Positions 35,996 through 43,581 of a DNA stretch of 64,000 bases are shown one piece after another (position 1 is the first letter of the stretch; each line of letters starts with the position of its first letter). The notes under the pieces were generated by a model, which saw only the letters and a program-made list of their open reading frames with translations, had not been told where the DNA came from and did no database searches. A program made the translations under genes and the position numbers. The stretch lies in the NCBI RefSeq assembly GCF_037908215.1, contig NZ_JBBLZC010000003.1:200785-264784 (forward strand), written 5' to 3'. Origin of the DNA: Benzoatithermus flavus (lineage in GTDB: Bacteria > Pseudomonadota > Alphaproteobacteria > Geminicoccales > Geminicoccaceae).

Positions 35996-37591
35996 ATGCG
36001 ATTCGTCGCGAAGACGGCCATGCTCGCGGCCGCGTCGCTGCTGGCGCTCGGCGCCGCGGCCGAGGCCAAGACGCTCGTATTCTGCTCCGAGGGCAGCCCC
36101 GAGGGCTTCAACCCGCAGCTCTTCACTGCCGGCACCACCTTCGATGCCAGCTCGCGCCCGATCTACAACCGCCTCGTCGAGTTCGAGCGCGGCTCGACGA
36201 CGATCAAGCCGGGCCTCGCCGAGAGCTGGACCGTGTCGGACGACGGGATGACCTACACCTTCAAGCTGCGCCAGGGGGTGAAGTGGCACAGCACGAAGGC
36301 GTTCAAGCCCACGCGCGCGTTCAACGCCGACGACGTGGTCTTCTCGATCGAGCGGCAGCGCGACAAGAATCACCCCTACCACAACGTCTCGGGCGGCACC
36401 TACGAGTACTTCGACAGCATGAGCATGGGCGAGCTCATCAAGGCGGTGGAGAAGGTGGACGACCACACCGTACGCCTCGTCCTCAACCGGCCCGAAGCGC
36501 CCATGCTCGCCGACCTCGCCATGGACTTCGCCTCGATCATGTCGGCCGAGTACGCCGATGCGATGATGAAGGCGGGCACGCCCGAGAAGCTCGATCTCGA
36601 GCCCGTGGGCACGGGGCCATTCCAGCTCGTCGCCTACCAGAAGGACGCGGTGATCCGCTACAAAGCCAATCCCGACTACTGGGAAGGCAAGGCCGCGATC
36701 GACAATCTCGTGTTCGCGATCACGCCCGACCCCTCGGTCCGCTGGCAGAAGCTCAAGGCCGGCGAGTGTCACGTCATGCCCTACCCGAACCCTGCCGACA
36801 TCCCGGCGATGAAGCAGGACCCGAACGTCAACGTGATGCAGCAGGAGGGGCTCAACGTCGGCTATCTCGCCTTCAACACCGAGAAGAAGCCGTTCGACGA
36901 CAAGCGCGTGCGCCAGGCGCTCAACATGGCGATCAACAAGCAGGCGATCATCGACGCCGTGTTCCAGGGGGCGGGCAAGGTCGCGAAGAACCCGATCCCG
37001 CCCACGATCTGGTCCTACAACGACGCGGTGAAGGACTACCCCTACGATCCGAACCAGGCGAAGAAGCTCCTGCAGGAGGCGGGGGTGAGCGGGCTCAAGA
37101 CCAATATCTGGGCGATGCCCGTGAGCCGTCCCTACAACCCGAACGCGCGGCGCATGGCCGAGCTGATCCAGGCCGACTGGCGCGCGGTCGGGGTCGAGGC
37201 CGAGATCGTGAGCTACGAGTGGGGCGAGTATCTCAAGCGCTCCAGCGCCGGCGAGCACCAGACCGTGCTTTTGGGCTGGACCGGCGACAACGGCGACCCC
37301 GACAATTTCCTGGGAACGCTCCTGGGCTGCGACGGAGCGCACGGCGGCGCCAACCGGGCGCGCTGGTGCTACCAGCCGTTCGACGACCTGATCCAGAAGG
37401 CGAAGCGCGTGTCCGACATGGCCGAGCGCACGAAGCTCTACGAGCAGGCGCAGGTCGTGTTCAAGGAGGAGGCGCCCTGGGTCACGATCGCCCACTCGGT
37501 GGTCTACGAGCCCGTGCGCAAGGAGGTCGAGGGCTACAAGGTCTCGCCCTTGGGCGTGCACGTGTTCTACGGCGTGGACATCAAGGGCTGA
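35996..37591 (+). CDS. ABC transporter substrate-binding protein, dipeptide/oligopeptide type
   Basis: A 531-residue DppA/OppA-like binding protein (SBP family 5). A signal peptide (MLAAASLLALGAAAEA) precedes TLVFCSEGSPEGFNPQLFTA. Typical segments include VKWHSTKAFKPTRAFNADDV, VRQALNMAINKQAIIDAV and GEYLKRSSAGEHQ. It binds peptides in the periplasm for import. GGGAGG lies about 7 nt upstream of ATG 35996. No permease or ATPase genes follow: a terminator and MITE copy 2 come directly after, so it is an orphan here. Confidence 0.92.
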   Translation: MRFVAKTAMLAAASLLALGAAAEAKTLVFCSEGSPEGFNPQLFTAGTTFDASSRPIYNRLVEFERGSTTIKPGLAESWTVSDDGMTYTFKLRQGVKWHSTKAFKPTRAFNADDVVFSIERQRDKNHPYHNVSGGTYEYFDSMSMGELIKAVEKVDDHTVRLVLNRPEAPMLADLAMDFASIMSAEYADAMMKAGTPEKLDLEPVGTGPFQLVAYQKDAVIRYKANPDYWEGKAAIDNLVFAITPDPSVRWQKLKAGECHVMPYPNPADIPAMKQDPNVNVMQQEGLNVGYLAFNTEKKPFDDKRVRQALNMAINKQAIIDAVFQGAGKVAKNPIPPTIWSYNDAVKDYPYDPNQAKKLLQEAGVSGLKTNIWAMPVSRPYNPNARRMAELIQADWRAVGVEAEIVSYEWGEYLKRSSAGEHQTVLLGWTGDNGDPDNFLGTLLGCDGAHGGANRARWCYQPFDDLIQKAKRVSDMAERTKLYEQAQVVFKEEAPWVTIAHSVVYEPVRKEVEGYKVSPLGVHVFYGVDIKG

Positions 37592-37598
37592 GCCGAGC

Positions 37599-37646
37599 GC
37601 GAGCCTCGGAACGCGCGTGAACTGCCGCGTTCCGAGGCTCGCTTTA
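37599..37646 (+). terminator. Rho-independent terminator after the peptide-binding protein gene
   Basis: A perfect 17-bp stem (37599-37615 with 37626-37642; arm GCGAGCCTCGGAACGCG) and a 10-nt loop begin 8 nt after the stop codon. Only TTTA follows before MITE copy 2 sequence starts at about 37644, so the original T-run seems to have been interrupted or replaced by the insertion. Confidence 0.8.
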
Positions 37647-38065
37647 CTGCTCCATCCGGCAAGTCATGCGGCCTTGGGCAGGAGGGCGATGCCGGGTTGG
37701 CGGTGCGGGCGATGGCGCCGTCGCTGTCCCCCGGTGACGGGCTGGCGGTGCGCGTTCCAGTGCTCGGTCGCCTGCGCGACGGCCTCGGCGACCTCCTCCC
37801 AGGTCTCGAAGCGGCGTCCCGCGAGGGCGCGCGAGCGCAGCACCTTCCACCGCGATGCCGGGCGGTGTCTCGCCCCGGCTGGCGCGCCAGCCGCCGCGGG
37901 CGCGCGCCAGCCGCCGCGCCGGGGCCGCCGCGAGCGGGCCAGCGCCTCCACCGCCGAGCGCTCCTCGGCGGGCAGGTCACGCAGGCAAACCGGCGGGCCA
38001 CGCATGGCCCATCCAGGAGAGGCCACCACCATACCCCGCAACTTGCCGGATGAACCATTCAGCAG
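37644..38065 (-). mobile_element. MITE-like, internally deleted IS630 element, copy 2 (422 bp)
   Basis: The inverted copy of the element at 23167-23588, equal in length with about four substitutions noticed. It has the same terminal inverted repeats (core CATCCGGCAAGT), the same deleted transposase frame and the same internal 16-bp direct repeat. Its left end directly abuts a terminator hairpin. The near-identity implies recent movement or gene conversion. Confidence 0.8.
37664..38032 (-). pseudogene. IS630-family transposase with deleted core (in copy 2)
   Basis: The same 122-residue frame as in copy 1, with a few residue changes such as LRDLP for LHDLP and EHWNAHR for ERWNAHR. The catalytic DDE region is absent, so it is not expected to be active. 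Confidence 0.7.
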
Positions 38066-38111
38066 CGCTGCGGAACCGGTGTATCGATGCGCTGGCCGAT
38101 GCGGGACGGAA

Positions 38112-38393
38112 TCAGCACTTCCCGCACACGGGGTTCCTCTGCGGTTCGTCCAGCTCGTCACCTTCCTGCGGCGGCGCGTCCGTGCCGCAGCTGCGCAGGA
38201 GAGCAAGAGCATCCGTCATATTCGCGCGGGCGGCGCGCTCGCGGAAATAGTCGGCCGTCCGCAAGGCCGATAGCTTCTCGGCGACGGCGACGTTGATGAA
38301 CTGTTTCAGCGTCGTCCCCTCCTTCTTGGCGACACGTTCGGCTTCGGCCTCGAGATAGGACTGCAGCCGTAGAGCGTAGTTCGCTTGGGTCAT
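38112..38393 (-). CDS. Ribbon-helix-helix / antitoxin-like protein
   Basis: A 93-residue protein whose first half (TQANYALRLQSYLEAEAERV, then AKKEGTTLKQFINVAVAEKL) has the look of HicB-type or CopG-type ribbon-helix-helix DNA-binding proteins. GGAGAGGGGG lies upstream of the ATG. The C-terminus carries three cysteines (CGTD and VCGKC). No toxin gene is recognised on either side: downstream is MITE copy 2, upstream is xylB. It may be a solitary regulator or what is left of a toxin-antitoxin pair. Confidence 0.7.
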   Translation of the reverse strand: MTQANYALRLQSYLEAEAERVAKKEGTTLKQFINVAVAEKLSALRTADYFRERAARANMTDALALLRSCGTDAPPQEGDELDEPQRNPVCGKC

Positions 38394-38511
38394 GTCACAC
38401 CCCCTCTCCATGCGCGCCACGCGGGGCCCGGCTGCTCGACCCGCACGCCCAGCCGTTCGCTGCCGGCGAAGCCACGCAGGCTGGACGTCAGGAGCCGATC
38501 GGCGCGGCCTT

Positions 38512-40044
38512 TCATGATTCGCTCGCGAAAGCGCCCGCGTCCTTGAGCGCCGGATAGAGCGCCCGGTAGCGGGCGTGGAGTGCTCGATAGCGTTCGGCCA
38601 GATCGACCTCGGCCCGGCGCGGCGCCGGTGCCGGCGGCACCGCCGCGCGCACGGCGCTCGCGAGATCCCGGTGCAGGCCGGCTCCCACCTGGGCGAGGAT
38701 CGCGGCACCGAGCGCCGGCCCCTCGGCGGCGGTTCCCACCGTGAGCGGCGCGCGAAGCTGGGCGGCCAGGATCGCGCGCCAGAGCTCGGCCTTGGCACCG
38801 CCGCCCGTCAGCATGATACCGGGCGGCTCGATCCCGAGCGCGCGCATCCGCTCGAGGCAGTCGGCGAAGGCGAAGCCCACGCCCTCGATCAAGGCACGGA
38901 CGAGATGGCCGCGATGGTGGGCGAGGCTCAGGCCCACCCAGGCGCCGCGCGCGTGCGGATCCATGTGCGGCGAGCGCTCGCCGGCGAGGTAGGGCAGGAA
39001 CAGGAGCCCTTCCGCACCGGGCGGCACGGCTTCGGCCGTTCCCAGCAGCACCGCGAACGGGTCGAGCCCGTTCCTGGCCAGAAGATCGGCCTCGCCGGGC
39101 ACGATCCGCTCCTTGAACCATTGCAGGGCGCCGCCGGCCGAGAGGATGACGCCCATGAGATGATAGCCGCCCGGCACGGCGTCGCAGAAGGCGTTGAGGG
39201 ATCCTTCCGGGTCGATCCGCGGCGTCATGCTGTGGACGAACAGCGTGCCCGAGGTGCCGAGCGAGCAGACGCCGTGCCCTTCCTCGATCAGGCCCGCGCC
39301 GATGGCGGCGCAGGCATTGTCGCCGCCTCCGGCCACTACCGGTGTTCCCGCCGGCAGGCCGGTGAGCGCGGCCGCCTCCTCGCTCACCCCGCCGGTCGGC
39401 TCCGGGCTCTCGAGCACCTCGGGCAGCAGCTCGCGCCGGATGTCGAGGACGGTCAGCATCTCCTCGCTCCAGCGGCGCTGCCGGAGATCGAGCAGCAGCG
39501 TGCCCGAAGCGTCGGCCGCATCGGTGGCGTAGCCACCGGTCAGGCGCACGCGGACGAAGTCCTTGGGCAAGAGCAGCTTCGCGACGCGCGCGGCGGCCTC
39601 GGGCTCGTGCGCGCGCAGCCACAGGAGCTTCGGCGCCTGCATGCCGGTGCTGGCCCGGTTTCCCGTGATCTCGATCACCCGCTCGCGGCCGACCCGGCGC
39701 TCGATCTCGGCGCAGGCCGCGTGGGTACGGGCATCGTTCCAGAGCAACGCCGGGCGGATCGGCCGGTCGGCTTCGTCGAGGAACACCGAGCCGTGCATCT
39801 GGCCGGAAAGGCCGATACCCGTGATCCGGTGCGTGGAGCCGGCTGCCTCGACGAGGCGGCGCAGAACCACGACGGCCGCCTGCCACCAGTCCTCCGGGTC
39901 CTGCTCGGTCCAGCCGGGGCGCGGGGTGAGGAGCGGATAGGCGGCATCGGCGCGCGCCAGCACCTTCCCGCCGACGGAAAGCAGCACGCCCTTGGCACCG
40001 CTCGTGCCGATGTCGATCCCTATCGTCGCGGGCTCTTCTTTCAT
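38512..40044 (-). CDS. xylB: Xylulokinase
   Basis: A 510-residue FGGY-family carbohydrate kinase. The first ATP-binding motif is IGIDIGTSGAKGVLL; the xylulokinase sugar-binding segment GLSGQMHGSVFLDE and the motif PALLWNDARTHAACAEIE are present, as are the second FGGY signature FLPYLAGERSPHMDPHARGA and LTGGGAKAELWRAILA. It phosphorylates D-xylulose to feed the pentose phosphate pathway. No xylose isomerase, transporter or regulator is adjacent. It is divergent from hisG over about 140 nt. Confidence 0.93.
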   Translation of the reverse strand: MKEEPATIGIDIGTSGAKGVLLSVGGKVLARADAAYPLLTPRPGWTEQDPEDWWQAAVVVLRRLVEAAGSTHRITGIGLSGQMHGSVFLDEADRPIRPALLWNDARTHAACAEIERRVGRERVIEITGNRASTGMQAPKLLWLRAHEPEAAARVAKLLLPKDFVRVRLTGGYATDAADASGTLLLDLRQRRWSEEMLTVLDIRRELLPEVLESPEPTGGVSEEAAALTGLPAGTPVVAGGGDNACAAIGAGLIEEGHGVCSLGTSGTLFVHSMTPRIDPEGSLNAFCDAVPGGYHLMGVILSAGGALQWFKERIVPGEADLLARNGLDPFAVLLGTAEAVPPGAEGLLFLPYLAGERSPHMDPHARGAWVGLSLAHHRGHLVRALIEGVGFAFADCLERMRALGIEPPGIMLTGGGAKAELWRAILAAQLRAPLTVGTAAEGPALGAAILAQVGAGLHRDLASAVRAAVPPAPAPRRAEVDLAERYRALHARYRALYPALKDAGAFASES

Positions 40045-40183
40045 GGCTCGAGGTCGTCTCCTGGTTCGGTCTCGCCTGCGCGACTTTACGCCGATCCGGC
40101 CGTCCTCTATAGCATGCGTCCGCCTCGCGGCGTTCCGGCGCCGCTTGCCGTCCGTCCTTTCGATCACGAGGCTTCGAGCTCCC

Positions 40184-41065
40184 GTGTCTTCCGCCGATCC
40201 TGCGCGCAACGGCTTCGTCCACCTCGCCCTGCCCAAGGGGCGCATGGAGGAGGGGGTGATGCGCCTCCTCGGCGATGCCGGCATCCGCCTGACCTTCGAC
40301 CGGCGCGGCTACCGGCCGACCATCTCGCTCGACGGCTTCGAGACCAAGATCCTGAAGCCGCAGAACATCGTCGAGATGCTGCACATGGGCTCGCGCGACC
40401 TCGGCTTCGCCGGTGCGGATTGGGTGGCGGAGAAGGGGGTCGATCTCGTCGAGCTGGTCGACACCGGCCTCGACCCCGTGCGGATCGTGGCCGCGGCCGG
40501 TCCCGAGTTCCTGGACGGCGGCAGGCCCAGGCACGCGGGCTTCCTGGTCGCGACCGAGTACGAGCGCATCACCCGCTCCTGGCTCGAGCAGCGTGGTTAC
40601 GACGGCAGGGTCGTGCGCTCCTATGGCGCCACCGAGGTGTTCCCGCCCGAGGACGCCGACTGCATCGTCGACAACACGGCGACCGGCGCCACGCTCAAGG
40701 CCAACGGCCTTCTGATCTTCGACGAGCTGATGCGCTCCTCGACCCGGCTCTTCGCCTGTCCGCGCTCTCTGGACGACCCGGAGAAGCGGGCACGGATCGA
40801 GCATTTCGTGCTGCTCGTGCGCTCGGTCCTCGATGCGAGAAAGCGGGTCATGCTCGAGGTCAACGTGCCGGGCGACCGGCTCGAAGCCGTGGTCGCGATC
40901 CTGCCCTGCATGCGGGAGCCGACGATAGCACCCTTGCACCACGATGCCGGCTTCGCGGTGAAGGCCGCCGTGCCCAGGACCGACCTGCCCGAGCTGATCC
41001 GCGCCATCAAGGAGCGGGGCGGCACCGACATTGTCGTCTCCGGCATAGCGCAGATCGTGCCATGA
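40184..41065 (+). CDS. hisG: ATP phosphoribosyltransferase, long form
   Basis: A 293-residue HisG catalysing the first step of histidine synthesis. ALPKGRMEEGVM and VDNTATGATLKANGL (PRPP-binding) are visible. The C-terminal ACT-like regulatory domain is present (MLEVNVPGDRLEAVVAILPC, APLHHDAGFAVKAAVP), so this is the long form that is feedback inhibited by histidine without HisZ. The start is GTG 40184; no ATG fits. It overlaps hisB (ATGA) and begins the operon. Confidence 0.93.
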   Translation: MSSADPARNGFVHLALPKGRMEEGVMRLLGDAGIRLTFDRRGYRPTISLDGFETKILKPQNIVEMLHMGSRDLGFAGADWVAEKGVDLVELVDTGLDPVRIVAAAGPEFLDGGRPRHAGFLVATEYERITRSWLEQRGYDGRVVRSYGATEVFPPEDADCIVDNTATGATLKANGLLIFDELMRSSTRLFACPRSLDDPEKRARIEHFVLLVRSVLDARKRVMLEVNVPGDRLEAVVAILPCMREPTIAPLHHDAGFAVKAAVPRTDLPELIRAIKERGGTDIVVSGIAQIVP

Positions 41066-41664
41066 GCGAGATCATCCCCATGCCGCGCACCGCCCGGATC
41101 GAGCGCCGCACCGGCGAGACCGACGTGCGGGTCGAGCTCGTCCTCGACGGCGACGGTCAGTCGGACGTCGAGACCGGGATCGGCTTCCTCGACCACATGC
41201 TGACCGCGCTCGCCAGGCACGGGCGCTTCGACCTCCAGCTCAACTGCGAGGGCGATCTCGAGGTCGACGACCACCACACGGCCGAGGACTGCGCCCTGGC
41301 CCTAGGTGCCGCGTTCGATCGGGCGCTGGGCGAGCGCCGCGGCATCCGCCGCTTCGGCCATGCCTACGCCCCGCTCGACGAGGCGCTCGCGCGCGTCGTG
41401 GTCGACTTCTCCGGCCGCCCTTCGGCGCACGTCGACATCGGCTTTCGCCGCGAACGGATCGGCGAGATCGCGACCGAGAATCTGACCCATTTCTTCGTCT
41501 CGCTCGCCACGACCGCCCGCATGACGCTGCACGTCGACGTGCTCAAGGGCGAGAACGATCATCACCGCGCCGAGGCCGCATTCAAGGCCCTGGCCCTCGC
41601 GCTGCGTCAGGCGGTATCCTCGGACGGCTCGGGCGAGGTGCCGAGCACCAAGGGCGTGCTCTAG
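41062..41664 (+). CDS. hisB: Imidazoleglycerol-phosphate dehydratase
   Basis: A 200-residue monofunctional dehydratase with both metal-binding histidine motifs: GFLDHMLTALARHGRFDL and DDHHTAEDCA in the first half, and HFFVSLATTARMTLHV and GENDHHRAEAAFKALA in the second. No phosphatase domain is fused. The ATG overlaps the hisG stop by four bases, and the Uma2 gene begins three bases after the TAG. Confidence 0.95.
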   Translation: MSEIIPMPRTARIERRTGETDVRVELVLDGDGQSDVETGIGFLDHMLTALARHGRFDLQLNCEGDLEVDDHHTAEDCALALGAAFDRALGERRGIRRFGHAYAPLDEALARVVVDFSGRPSAHVDIGFRRERIGEIATENLTHFFVSLATTARMTLHVDVLKGENDHHRAEAAFKALALALRQAVSSDGSGEVPSTKGVL

Positions 41665-41667
41665 AAG

Positions 41668-42243
41668 ATGGCCAAGCGACGCGCGGAGAGCGACCTGCCG
41701 CGAACCGTGGAGGAGTTCGACCGCTGGTATGCGCAGCGGCCGGAACGCTGGGAGTTCATCGCCGGCGTGCCGGTGATGATGGTGCCGGGGGCGAACAACC
41801 GCACCATCATCAAGGGCAACGTGTTTCGGCCCCTTGCCAGCAGGCTTGCCGGCAAGCCTTGCCGGCCGCTCGGCGACGGCCCTGAGGTGAAGAGCCATCA
41901 GCTCTCTGCGATTCCTGTGGTCGTGACCTGCAGCCCCGTGGAAGGCCGTGCCGGCCACATTACCGATCCGGCGGTCATCGTCGAGATGCTCTCGCCTTCG
42001 TCGGAGCGGGACGACACCGGCCGCAAGTGGCAGGGCTATTGCCTGATTCCTTCGCTCCGCCATTACCTCGCCGTGGCGCAGGACAAGCGGTTCGTCACGG
42101 TGCACACCCGCACCGGCCCCGACTCGTTCGAGGAGCGGTTCTATCTGGGCGGCACCATCGACCTGCCCGCGATCGGTGCCCAGCTCTCGCTCGACGAGAT
42201 CTACGAGGGCGTCACCTTCGAGGCCGAGCCCGCCGATGACTGA
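41668..42243 (+). CDS. Uma2-family (DUF820) PD-(D/E)XK nuclease-fold protein inside the his operon
   Basis: A 191-residue protein of the Uma2 family. Motifs are YAQRPERWEFIAGVPVMMVP and DPAVIVEMLSPSSERDDTGR, then KWQGYCLIPSLRHYLAVAQD, which gives the acidic residues and Lys of the restriction-like fold. Family functions are not well established; restriction-type or mobile-element roles are often proposed. It sits in frame-tight contact with histidine genes: three bases after hisB and overlapping hisH by eight bases (ATGACTGA), so it should be co-translated. No role in histidine synthesis is evident. Confidence 0.85.
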   Translation: MAKRRAESDLPRTVEEFDRWYAQRPERWEFIAGVPVMMVPGANNRTIIKGNVFRPLASRLAGKPCRPLGDGPEVKSHQLSAIPVVVTCSPVEGRAGHITDPAVIVEMLSPSSERDDTGRKWQGYCLIPSLRHYLAVAQDKRFVTVHTRTGPDSFEERFYLGGTIDLPAIGAQLSLDEIYEGVTFEAEPADD

Positions 42244-42829
42244 AGTCGTGATCGTCCCGACCGGCACGGCGAACATCGCCTCGGTCATGGCCGCGTTCCG
42301 GCGGCTGGGCGCTAGCCCGCGCGTGAGCGAGGCGGCGGGCGACGTGCTCGCGGCGAGCCACGTCATGCTGCCCGGTGTCGGCGCTTTCGGCGCCTCCATG
42401 GCGCGCCTCGTCCAGCACGGGCTCGACCGGGTGCTCAAGGAGCGGATCGCTGCCGACCGGCCGACGATCGCCATCTGTGTCGGCCACCAGCTCCTGTTCG
42501 AGCGCAGCGAGGAGAGCCCCGGTGTTCCGGGGCTCGGCGTCGTGCCGGGCGAGGTCGGACGCTTCCCGGCCGATGTCCGGGTGCCGCAGTTCGGCTGGAA
42601 TCACGTCCGGGCGGGCGAGGACAGCCGGCTGCTCGAGGACGGCTACGCCTACTTCGCCAACAGCTACCGCGCCACGGAAGCGCCGGGCTGGACGATCGCC
42701 ACGGCGACGCACGGCGGCCCCTTCGTCGCCGCCATGGAGCGCGGCAACGTGATCGGCTGCCAGTTCCATCCCGAGCTGTCGGGCGCTTATGGTGCGGCCC
42801 TTCTGTCGCGCTTCCTGGAGCTCGCCTGA
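42236..42829 (+). CDS. hisH: Imidazole glycerol phosphate synthase glutaminase subunit
   Basis: A 197-residue class I glutaminase. The nucleophilic Cys81 is in IAICVGHQLLFERSEE, where most HisH have GICLGMQ, and His178/Glu180 are in QFHPELSG. The start VVIVPTGTANIASV and the middle PQFGWNHV resemble E. coli-type HisH more than the DYGxGN alphaproteobacterial form, judged from memory. It supplies ammonia to HisF. It overlaps the Uma2 gene upstream and hisF downstream (TGATG). Confidence 0.9.
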   Translation: MTEVVIVPTGTANIASVMAAFRRLGASPRVSEAAGDVLAASHVMLPGVGAFGASMARLVQHGLDRVLKERIAADRPTIAICVGHQLLFERSEESPGVPGLGVVPGEVGRFPADVRVPQFGWNHVRAGEDSRLLEDGYAYFANSYRATEAPGWTIATATHGGPFVAAMERGNVIGCQFHPELSGAYGAALLSRFLELA

Positions 42830-43581
42830 TGCTCACCTCGCGCATCATTCCCTGCCTCGACGTGAGCCACGGCCGCGTCGTGAAGGGGGTCAGGTTCCAA
42901 GGCCTGCGCGATGCCGGCGATCCCGCCGAGCGCGCCAGGCTCTACGAGGACACGGGGGCGGACGAGATCGTCATCCTCGACGTCTCGGCGACACCCGAGG
43001 GCCGCGGCCACCAGCACGAGACCGTGCGCCGTGTGCGCGAGGTGCTCTCGATCCCGCTCACCGTGGGCGGCGGCGTGCGCACGGTCGAGGATGCCTGGCA
43101 CCTGCTCGAGGCCGGGGCCGACAAGGTCTCGGTCAACACGGCAGCGGTGGAGCGGCCGGAGCTCCTGACCGAGATAGCGGACCGCTTCGGCCGGCAGTGC
43201 TGTGTGATCGCCATCGATGCCGCATTCCGCGACGGACGGTTCGAGGTGCTGGTCAATGGTGGGCGCAAGGGCACCGGGATCGATGCGGTCCAGTGGGCGC
43301 AAGAGGCCGAGCGGCGCGGGGCGGGAGAGATCCTCCTGACCTCCTGGGACAAGGACGGTACCCGCTCCGGCTACGATCTCGCGCTCACGCGCGCCGTGGC
43401 CGAGGCCGTGCACGTGCCGGTGATCGCGTCCGGCGGTGCCAACTCGGCCGAGCACATCCGGGAAGCCTTCGCTGCCGGAGCCGACGCCGTGCTCGCGGCC
43501 TCGATCTTCCACGACGGCGACACCACGCCGAACGACGTCAAGCTCTACCTGCAAGAGCACGGAATCCGGGTGCGGCCTTGA
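42829..43581 (+). CDS. hisF: Imidazole glycerol phosphate synthase cyclase subunit
   Basis: A 250-residue TIM barrel with the catalytic Asp11 (IIPCLDVSHGRVVKGVRF) and Asp130 (CVIAIDAAFRDG), a phosphate-binding VGGGVRTVEDA loop and PVIASGGANSAEH. With HisH it makes ImGP and AICAR from PRFAR and ammonia. The ATG overlaps the hisH stop by one base, and the TTG start of the next gene overlaps its own stop (TTGA). Confidence 0.96.
   Translation: MLTSRIIPCLDVSHGRVVKGVRFQGLRDAGDPAERARLYEDTGADEIVILDVSATPEGRGHQHETVRRVREVLSIPLTVGGGVRTVEDAWHLLEAGADKVSVNTAAVERPELLTEIADRFGRQCCVIAIDAAFRDGRFEVLVNGGRKGTGIDAVQWAQEAERRGAGEILLTSWDKDGTRSGYDLALTRAVAEAVHVPVIASGGANSAEHIREAFAAGADAVLAASIFHDGDTTPNDVKLYLQEHGIRVRP

Noticed and set aside
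38394..38515. Short minus-strand frame (about 40 codons, MKGRADRLLTSSLRG...) ending just before the RHH gene
   Set aside because: Considered as a toxin partner, but it is too short, Arg/Ala-rich and shows no toxin motif; the coupling could be chance.
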